A DNA stretch of 12,871 nt from Caldilineaceae bacterium (lineage in GTDB: Bacteria > Chloroflexota > Anaerolineae > Caldilineales > Caldilineaceae), in contig JAAUPU010000014.1 in assembly GCA_012032975.1 (NCBI GenBank), forward strand, positions 1 through 12,871, written 5' to 3'. Positions 6,667-12,871 of the stretch are shown one piece after another. Position numbers and translations under genes: made by a program. Below the pieces are notes generated by a model, which did not search any database, was not told the origin of the DNA, and saw only the letters and a list, made by a program, of their open reading frames with translations. Positions within the stretch are counted from its first letter, which is position 1. Each line of letters begins with the position of its first letter.

Positions 6667-6707
6667 CAAAGCGTGGTATGGAGCCTTCCATGCCACGCTT
6701 TGTTTTT
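6667..6707 (+). terminator. Intrinsic terminator after the S1-protein gene
   Basis: The arm at 6667-6682 pairs with 6687-6702 in a 16-bp stem with one U-G wobble and a GCCT loop, followed by five Ts (6703-6707). It lies 30 bases after the stop codon and separates the S1 gene from the SDR gene. Confidence 0.93.
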
Positions 6708-6772
6708 GTCTATATTCGTGATCGCCTCTTTGCAAACAGCCGCCTCACGGTGAGAAGGGTTGTGGGCGCCCT

Positions 6773-7522
6773 ATGAAGATAGAAGGAAAGGTAGCGCTGG
6801 TCACTGGCGGCGCGCACCGCGTGGGCAAAGCGATCACCATGATGTTGGCGGCGGCCGGCGCCCATGTCGTCGTGAACTATCACCGCTCGGCAACCGACGC
6901 GCTTGCGACCATGGCGGAAGCAGAGGCGCTCGGTGTAGACGCGCTGGCGCTCCAGTGTGATGTGGGAGACTGGGATGCAGTCGGCGCCATGGCCAGCGCG
7001 ATCGAGCACCGTTTCGGCGGCGTAGACATCGTGATCAACGGGGCAAGCCTCTTCGAGCGTACGCCATTCCCCCTGGCAGATGTAGCCAGTTGGCAGCGGG
7101 TAACCCGCGTCTCAATTGACGGCGCGTTCTATGTCTGCAATGCGCTCGCGCCAGGTATGTTGGCGCGGGGTGCGGGGCTGATCGTCAACATTGTCGATCT
7201 GTCGGCCTGGGAACCATGGCCCAATTTCATGGCGCACTCGGTGGGCAAGGCGGCTCTGCTGGCGCTCACACGCCAGTTGGCGCTGGAGTTGGCGCCCACC
7301 ATCCGCGTCAACGCGGTCGCACCCGGCCCAGTGTTGGCGCCCCCCAATTACAGCGAAAAACGCTCTGCAGCGACTGCAGCGCGGACGTTGCTGGGTCGAT
7401 GGGGAGAAGCAGACGATGTTGCCAAAGCGGTACGCTATCTGGTTGACGCAGATTATGTCACTGGTGACGTGGTGACCGTGGATGGCGGTGAACGCTGGGG
7501 TCGCTATCGACCTACTCGATAA
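6773..7522 (+). CDS. Short-chain dehydrogenase, pteridine-reductase-like (PTR1/FolM type), catalytic Tyr replaced by His
   Basis: 249 residues with a classical SDR Rossmann fold: cofactor loop TGGAHRVG (11-18), NGAS (89-92) in place of NNAG, and the C-terminal [13 protein letters not shown] and [30 protein letters not shown] and [12 protein letters not shown] resemble the PTR1/FolM branch, which reduces pterins or dihydrofolate with NADPH. In PTR1 the catalytic triad is Asp-Tyr-Lys with 13 residues from Asp to Tyr (D181, Y194, K198 in Leishmania). Here Asp142 and Lys159 are in place, but the Tyr position is His155 (AHSVGKAAL; codon CAC, one base from TAC). Activity may be altered or lost unless this is a sequence error. 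The ribosome binding site is weak (GAAGG about 14 bases upstream). A dGTPase gene follows after 11 bases, so the two are probably cotranscribed. Confidence 0.85.
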   Translation: MKIEGKVALVTGGAHRVGKAITMMLAAAGAHVVVNYHRSATDALATMAEAEALGVDALALQCDVGDWDAVGAMASAIEHRFGGVDIVINGASLFERTPFPLADVASWQRVTRVSIDGAFYVCNALAPGMLARGAGLIVNIVDLSAWEPWPNFMAHSVGKAALLALTRQLALELAPTIRVNAVAPGPVLAPPNYSEKRSAATAARTLLGRWGEADDVAKAVRYLVDADYVTGDVVTVDGGERWGRYRPTR

Positions 7523-7533
7523 GGAGCATTGCC

Positions 7534-8695
7534 ATGTACTTGACCCGCGCAACCCTGGAAGCACGCGAAGCACAATTCCTGGCGCCCTATGCCATGCAGA
7601 GCAGCCAAAGCCAGGGCCGTCAATTTTCAGAGGATGAACACCCCTATCGAACCGCGTACCAGCGAGACCGCGACCGCATCATCCATACGACCGCGTTTCG
7701 CCGACTGGAGTACAAGACGCAAGTTTTTGTCTATTCTGAGGGCGACCACTATCGCAACCGGCTGACCCACAGCATTGAGGTCGCCCAGATCGGCCGAACC
7801 TGGCGCGCACATTGGGCGCCAATGAAGACCTGATTGAGGCGATCTGTCTGGCCCACGATCTGGGTCATCCGCCATTTGGCCATGTGGGAGAGGCGACGCT
7901 GCACGATCTGATGCGTGAGTATGGCGGCTATGATCACCAGCGCCAGACCTACCGCATCCTCACCCAGTTGGAACGCCGATATCCCGAACATCCCGGTCTC
8001 AATCTCACCTATGAAGTGCGCGAAGGCGTGGTCAAACACGACACGGACTACGATGTCGTCGACGCCCAGACATACGAACCCGACCTGCGCGGCACGCTTG
8101 AATGTCAGTTGAGCAATCTGGCCGACGAAATCGCCTACAACACCAGCGACTTGGATGACGGTCTGCGCAGCGGGATTTTGGCGCAAAGAGGTGAGTGAGC
8201 TTGCACTTGCCCGCAAAGTCATCGCGAGCCTGGGGGAAGGCGCCAGTTTTGACCTTGGGGAGACCATGAACCGGCATCGCTTCATCCGCAGGCTGGTGAG
8301 CATCGAGGTTTCTAACACGCTGGAGGCCACGGAGTCAGCAATCCAGGATAGCCGGGTGAATACGCTGGACGAACCTGCGCCGACTTCCTCAGAATGTGGT
8401 CGGCTATACGCCCGAGCAACATGCGCTCAATGCCGAGTTAAAACGCTATCTCTTCGCCAACTTCTATCGACACTATCGTGTGGTGCGCATGGCCGCCAAG
8501 GCGAAACGCCTCTTGACCGACCTCTTTCGCGCGTATGTAGAGGAGCCGGATCAACTGCCACCCAATACGCGGCGACAGGTGGAGGTGCAGCCAGAAGGAT
8601 TACATCGGGTAGTCTGCGATTATCTAGCAGGGATGACGGACCGCTACGCGGTCCAGGAACATCGACGACTCTACGACCCAGAAGAACGCGCTTGA
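7534..8695 (+). CDS. dgt: Deoxyguanosinetriphosphate triphosphohydrolase (dGTPase), interrupted by three frameshifts
   Basis: dGTPases hydrolyse dGTP (or other dNTPs) to nucleoside and triphosphate, with an HD-domain metal site. The sequence shows [41 protein letters not shown] (first metal His), [16 protein letters not shown] (HD pair), [19 protein letters not shown], and [22 protein letters not shown] near the C-terminus. These lie in three reading frames. One base is missing at about 7799-7801 (ACC for ACCC, restoring [15 protein letters not shown]). One is extra in 8176-8187 (removing an A restores [13 protein letters not shown]). One is extra at 8374-8375 (removing a C restores [14 protein letters not shown]). 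Corrected length is exactly 387 codons (386 residues), normal for the family. ATG at 7534 follows AAGGAG by eight bases. Sequencing indels seem likelier than a true pseudogene because the protein is otherwise well preserved. Confidence 0.85.
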
Positions 8696-8705
8696 GCAGT
8701 GGGGT

Positions 8706-10286
8706 TCAGCGCACGCTGCGCACGACCATTTCCACGGCCACACTTGCGAAGATGCCGTCGATGTCGCCGCCGCGGACAAAGTCCAACTCGACGATTTTGC
8801 ATGACAACGATAGGCTGCCAACGGGAATCTCAAATTCCAGTCCAAGCTGCGCGCTCATCGGTACAGTCCGGTTCTTTTCCTCGTCAAACACCGACCCCAG
8901 GTCGTTGTAATCAGCATAGCGGCTGAGCAGCACACGGGTCTCGGTGCGGAGCGACTCCTTCTCCATCAGCCACACATCCAGGGCAACAACTTGCTCCGGG
9001 TTGTTCTGCAAGATGCCATTCTTGGCATTCACGCCCATGCCACATTCGCCAATCGAGCGCCTGTCTGGGCCATCCAGGATCGGGTGCAACTCTTCGTATT
9101 CCGAGATGCCAAGCTGATATTTTACGGTGAAACGATCGATGATGCGGCTTCCAGTTGACCGTGAAGGCTTGGGTGCAGGTGCTGCGGCTGTGGCGACGAT
9201 GTCGGGTGCATCATCCAGGTCCGCATCATCCAGGTCAGAGTCGCGATCAAGGGCCTGCGCCGATCCCCAGACCACAACCGATGCTCCGCCAGCTTCATCG
9301 TCTTCGTCTTCGTCATCCCCATCATCAAGATCCTCAAGGTCATCCAGGTCGTCAATGTCGTCATACTCATCGGTATCGACGATGACTACGCCTGTGGCTT
9401 CGTCGTCGAATGAGTCGTCATCGAACATCGCCTCATCGACTTCACGGGCTGGATAGCGGTGGACGAGAGCCGCTGACCGCGCGTCAAGATCGTCCAGCCT
9501 CTCCTCTTGGAAAGGGTAGTCTGGGTCTGGGGTCGCGGGATCAAAGCGGGACACTTGCTCCATCGTCTGTGGCTGCCGGGCAGCGTCGTAGGTGGGCTGA
9601 ACCTGACCGCCCCCCTGGGGGGTCTGTGAAATCGTCGTCGAAACGACCGTCGTCCGGCAGCGACCGCTGCTCATTCAGTCGCCGCAAGAGCCACAGACCG
9701 CCAACAATCAGCGCACCGGCGGCCAGCACGGTAAGCAACCAACTCCACCAGCCTGAGCCTGATTCGTCCGCGCTCTCCTCTGTTTCATCAGATGGGGCCG
9801 AATCCGCCGAAGTGGTCGGCGCGGCAGCCGCGGATTCCTCGGCCCCGCTTTCGCCGCGGCAAGTTCTGTCTCCGTCAACGCCAGGTCGGTTGCAAGGGTG
9901 TTGAGGTTTGCCGCATGGATGCGTGCGTTGGGTTTGAGGTCTGGGTTTTCCTCGTAGTAGGCGATAGCAGCGGCAATCTCGGCCGCGGGATCGTCGAAAC
10001 CTTCCAGTCGTGCGTTGGCCGTTGCTGCTGCATCCGGGCCTCCAGAGTAGACATAGGCTTCGGCGACCATTGCCAGATATTCGGCCTGGAGCTCGGGACT
10101 CAGCTCGTCCAGCGTCGCCGATGTCCATTGCACTGGCGCAATCTGCCACGCATAGAAGAGGCCGATGATCAGTCCGATGACAAGGCCAATGATCACCAGG
10201 CCAAGCGGCGACCGCGCAGCGCTGAGCATCTGATCGGTTGCGCTGGGAGGATTTTGTCCACTCGAAAAGGATTGATTTTGGGTCAT
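8706..10286 (-). CDS. Membrane protein of unknown family: two membrane segments, acidic linker, conserved C-terminal domain (two frameshifts)
   Basis: I do not recognise this family. After correcting two frameshifts it is 526 residues. A first membrane segment (about 26-47, LGLVIIGLVIGLIIGLFYAW) is followed by a helical region containing Ala-rich stretches (55-146). A Ser/Glu/Ala-rich stretch leads to a second segment (about 180-201, WWSWLLTVLAAGALIVGGLW) and then LLRRLNEQ. Next come a Pro/Gln-rich part, a strongly acidic run (DDIDDLDDLEDLDD) and a compact C-terminal domain from about IIDRFTVKYQLGISEYEE to VAVEMVVRSVR. Both ends are probably cytoplasmic, with 48-179 outside. Frameshifts lie at 9843-9846 (CCCC on plus, one base missing) and 9610-9622 (runs of six, one base extra); the corrected length is a whole number of codons. 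Start ATG at 10286 follows AGAGGT. It ends 10 bases from the convergent dgt gene and follows manC by 175 bases. Confidence 0.65.
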
Positions 10287-10461
10287 CGTGCGCTACCTCT
10301 GATCCATATGTGCAGGAATGCCGTGAAACGCTTGCGACGCAACTCTGGCGGCCGCCTGTGAGAGTCGGACGTGACGGCTCAACGCGATCATCACTGCACG
10401 GCGCAACTTCGGTTGCCCGGTAATGGCCAGCCCAGCAGCCCAACAACGGGACATCAGTAAG

Positions 10462-11556
10462 TCAAATGAGCTCGAGACGTCCCTGTTCGCGCAGTTGCTC
10501 GACGATCTCTTTTACGCGCTGCATCTGGCCTTTGTCACCGATCAGCAGTGTGTCCCCGGTATCAACCACGACCAGGTTTTCGACACCGATCAAGGCTACC
10601 ATTGATTTGTCACTGTAGACAATATTCTGGCTGCTGTCGATGGTCAGGATATCTCCCTTGGCCACGTAGTTGCTGGTTGCGTCCTGCTCCAACACATTGG
10701 CCAGGGCATCCCAACTGCCGATGTCGCTCCAACCGGCCAGTAGCGGCGTCACCGCGACCCGTTCGGCGTTTTCCATCACGCCGTGGTCGATGCTCACGCT
10801 GGGCATCTGATCCCACGCCGCAAGAACTCGTTCTAACTGCTGCGCACCCTCCAGTGAGAGCGCCGCCCCAATCGTCATCAATGCGTCATGGACGTCGGGC
10901 AATTGACGTTCGATCTCGCCAAGCATTCGATCGACTCGACTGACAAAGATGCCGCCATTCCAGTAGTAGCCGCCTTCGGCTAGAAACGCCTCTGCCGCGC
11001 TTCGGTTCGGTTTCTCCAGGAACTGGTCGACGCAAAAGAGTTCGACCCCCTTTGCATCCGGTATGGTCACAGGCGCGCCACGTTGGATGTACCCATAGCC
11101 CGTATGGGGAAAAGCGGGTTCGATGCCCAAGGTGACGAGATACCCTTCGCTCGCGGCCGATGCTGCGCCGGTCAGAGCACTCTGAAAGCTGGCCACATCA
11201 AGGATGACATGGTCGGCGGGTAGCACGATCAACACCGCGTCTGGGTCTCGCCGGTGCAGATGAACGCACGCCAAGCCGATCGCGGGCGCAGTGTTACGTC
11301 CGACCGGCTCCACAACGATCTGATCGGGGGGCATCTGGGGGAGCTGCTCGGCAACCAATCCCGCATAGGCCGCGCCCGTCACGACATAAAGCTGGTCATC
11401 GCTGACCATGCCCGTCAGCCGGTCTGCGGTGTCCTGAATCATGGATCTCCCCGAGCCGGTGATATCGCTGAACTGCTTGGGCCGAGTTTCGCGGCTGCGT
11501 GGCCAAAGCCGCGAACCTACACCACCGGCGAGGATGGCTGCGTAGATCGATCTCAT
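10462..11556 (-). CDS. manC: Mannose-1-phosphate guanylyltransferase
   Basis: It makes GDP-mannose from GTP and mannose 1-phosphate, the donor for mannosylated glycans, exopolysaccharides and GDP-deoxysugars. The 364 residues are a complete single-function form without the C-terminal phosphomannose isomerase domain of bifunctional enzymes. The nucleotide-binding motif is AGGVGSRLWPRSR with PKQF (10-29). EPVGRNTAPA (83-92), PADH (113-116), GYGYI (153-157), FLEKP (179-183), YWNGGIF (198-204), SIDHGVME (255-262) and GWSDIGSWDAL (275-285) are all typical of the family. The C-terminal part (about 295-355) shows the left-handed beta-helix style repeats. ATG at 11556 lies nine bases after the dprA stop, so it is transcribed with dprA. 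The ribosome binding site is weak (GGCGG). Confidence 0.94.
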   Translation of the reverse strand: MRSIYAAILAGGVGSRLWPRSRETRPKQFSDITGSGRSMIQDTADRLTGMVSDDQLYVVTGAAYAGLVAEQLPQMPPDQIVVEPVGRNTAPAIGLACVHLHRRDPDAVLIVLPADHVILDVASFQSALTGAASAASEGYLVTLGIEPAFPHTGYGYIQRGAPVTIPDAKGVELFCVDQFLEKPNRSAAEAFLAEGGYYWNGGIFVSRVDRMLGEIERQLPDVHDALMTIGAALSLEGAQQLERVLAAWDQMPSVSIDHGVMENAERVAVTPLLAGWSDIGSWDALANVLEQDATSNYVAKGDILTIDSSQNIVYSDKSMVALIGVENLVVVDTGDTLLIGDKGQMQRVKEIVEQLREQGRLELI

Positions 11557-11565
11557 TTCGGCCGC

Positions 11566-12643
11566 CTATTTCCGCACATAGTTCATTGAGCTGACCTGGC
11601 GTACCAGACCTTTCAGTTCCATCATAGCCAGCAGGCTGCTGACCTCTGGCGACGTCATGTTCACCCGGCGCACGATGTCATCAATGTGACGCGGTTCAAG
11701 GTTCAAATGTTCCAGAACCCGCTGCTCTTTTGGATCGGGCTGGAGCGTTTCTCGCGCTTCGCGCTGTTCGTGGATGCGCGCCAGGTCCAACTGGTCCAGG
11801 ATGTCGTTGACCGAGAGAAGTGGGATCGCGCCATTCTGGATCAGTTGGTTGCAGCCAATGCTGCCCGGGTGCAGAATGCTGCCCGGAACGGCGAACACAT
11901 CGCGCCCTGGTCTGCCGCAAAACGAGCTGTAATCAGAGCACCGCTGCGCTCGCCGGCTTCGATGATCACGACGCCTTTGCTCAACCCGCTGATGTCCGGT
12001 TGCGTGCGGGGAAGTTATTTGCATCTGGGCGTGTGCCCAACGGATACTCGCTGACGACCGCACCATGACCAACCATGGACTGTGCCAGCTTTCGATTTTG
12101 CGGTGGATAGACCTGGTCCAGACCGCTGCCGAGAACGGCAATCGTACGTCCACCCCCTTCGATGGCCGCCTGATGGGCGACCGTGTCCACACCCAGGGCA
12201 AGCCCGCTGACCACAGTGACCCCGGCGCGGGCAAGCTCTTGAGCAAGACGATGGGCGACCTCACGGCCATATGCGCTGGCGCGCCGTGTGCCAACCACGG
12301 CAACCGACCAGTCGTCGGACGGTTCCAGGTGGCCACGCACATAGAGCAGTGGGGGTGGGCCATCCACTTCGCGCAGATTGGCGGGATACTCCTTGTCTGC
12401 CCAAGTGATGACATCAATTCCCGCCCGCTCGACACGCATCAATTCATCTGCGGGGTCGATCTGGGTGCGCGCACGGAGCAGGCTTTCCAGGCTACGTTTG
12501 TCAAGCCCCGCGGACTGGAGTTGCCAGAGTGGCGCGGTCCATGCATCCACGATTGAACCACAGACATCGATCAAGGCAGTCAGCCGAGCAGGGCCGATTC
12601 CAGAGACCTTGTTGAAGGCGATCCAATAGGCTTTTTCGTTCAC
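11566..12643 (-). CDS. dprA: DNA-processing protein DprA (DNA uptake, RecA loading), two frameshifts
   Basis: DprA binds incoming single-stranded DNA in natural transformation and loads RecA. Seen from the GTG at 12643: an N-terminal helix-hairpin-like part (KVSGIGPARL), then the Rossmann-type domain with WSVAVVGTRRASAYG (112-126), VVSGLALGVDTVAH (144-157; usually SGLARGID), GSGLDQVYPPQNR, SEYPLGTRPDANNFPARNR, ISGLSKGVVIIEAGERSGALITA and DVFAVPGSI, and a C-terminal winged helix (EQRVLEHLNLEPRHIDDIV) ending NYVRK. One base is missing at about 11994-11997 (in NRxISGLS) and one at 11905-11907 (CCC for CCCC, restoring AADQGRDVFAVPG). Corrected length is exactly 360 codons (359 residues). The GTG at 12643 is preferred over one at 12787 because a good promoter lies between them. 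Confidence 0.88.
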
Positions 12644-12700
12644 GCTGTTTGCCTGCGCGTCGGGTGGTTGGAGTGAGGGGTGCGGTTGAAACCAGGTGCG

Positions 12701-12730
12701 AGAATACTTCAAGTGAGCAACCGTTGTCAA
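12701..12730 (-). promoter_or_regulatory. Promoter of the dprA-manC operon
   Basis: On the minus strand TTGACA (12730-12725) is followed after 18 bases by TATTCT (12706-12701). Transcription would start near 12694, about 50 bases before the GTG chosen for dprA. It has the same -35, spacer length and first spacer bases (ACG) as the ABC operon promoter. Confidence 0.62.
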
Positions 12731-12796
12731 GGATTGAAGCAACGTCCAACGATGTGGGTCTGGGTTGAGCCGAGTGAGAAATGACACCCACAGGTA

Positions 12797-12871
12797 TCAC
12801 TCGGTGAACGGAAAATCGGCCCCGTTTGCCCCGCTGTGGAAGGATTCCGCAGACGGAAGCAGCCCTTGTAC
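12797..12871 (-). CDS. Possible C-terminus of an upstream gene (runs off the window)
   Basis: One minus-strand frame enters from the right edge and ends at TGA (12799-12797) after 24 codons reading ...GLLPSAESFHSGANGADFPFTE. It stops 67 bases before the dprA promoter, a plausible place for a preceding gene to end. The other frames are also open over this short stretch and no family is recognisable, so this is only a possibility. Confidence 0.2.
   Translation of the reverse strand, partial: VQGLLPSAESFHSGANGADFPFTE

Noticed and set aside
6751..6761. CTCAC-G-GTGAG inverted repeat before the SDR gene as an operator
   Set aside because: Five-base arms around a single base occur often by chance, and no promoter is visible beside it.
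9280..9410. Repetitive TCGTCTTCGTC-like DNA as a repeat array or CRISPR
   Set aside because: It is the coding sequence of an Asp/Glu-rich linker on the minus strand; unit lengths vary and there are no spacers.
10287..10461. Gap between manC and the unknown membrane protein gene as a promoter or RNA region
   Set aside because: I found no convincing -35/-10 pair, terminator or RNA fold on either strand.
12644..12787. Upstream GTG start for dprA adding 48 residues
   Set aside because: The extension contains the -35/-10 promoter on the same strand and has no resemblance to the DprA N-terminus, which fits the GTG at 12643.

Overview
The window reads as an environmental bacterial contig. From about position 720 to the right edge the genes look like a Chloroflexota-type (Anaerolineae/Caldilineae-like) genome. 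That assignment is inference from gene content and protein style: an acidic-tailed two-S1-domain protein, a short ManC, a PTR1-like SDR beside a dGTPase, and a Cys-less ROK kinase. The first ~720 bases differ. By hand count they are about 66% G+C (1-660) against about 56% just after (721-1080), and the change falls where two unrelated genes are fused in frame.

Layout. 1-720 (minus): the start of a LarE-like PP-loop protein, and the C-terminal two thirds of gpsA. 721-3184 (minus): a heterodimeric ABC exporter operon. It has a consensus promoter, a 29-residue leader ORF with a strong ribosome binding site, two tandem intrinsic terminators, a complete exporter half with the degenerate Asp Walker B, and the first 68 codons of its partner, cut off by the fusion. 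3263-5361 (plus): ROK sugar kinase then a YchF/OLA1-family NTPase. 5431-6707 (plus): an S1-domain RNA-binding protein with its own promoter, 5' hairpin and strong terminator. 6773-8695 (plus): a pteridine-reductase-like SDR whose catalytic Tyr is His, then a dGTPase broken by three frameshifts. 8706-12730 (minus): promoter, dprA (two frameshifts), manC, and a two-membrane-segment protein of unknown family (two frameshifts).

The most interesting element is the leader of the ABC operon. The order promoter, short ORF, terminator, second terminator, exporter resembles the ribosome-mediated attenuation known for BmrB/BmrCD of Bacillus subtilis. It suggests an exporter induced when translation of the leader peptide is disturbed. 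Peptide and RNA elements are visible in the sequence; the mechanism is inferred.

Caution: eight single-base frameshifts in four genes, mostly in short homopolymers, plus the composition break at ~720, point to an indel-prone and possibly chimeric assembly. The broken genes should not be taken as true pseudogenes without read support.
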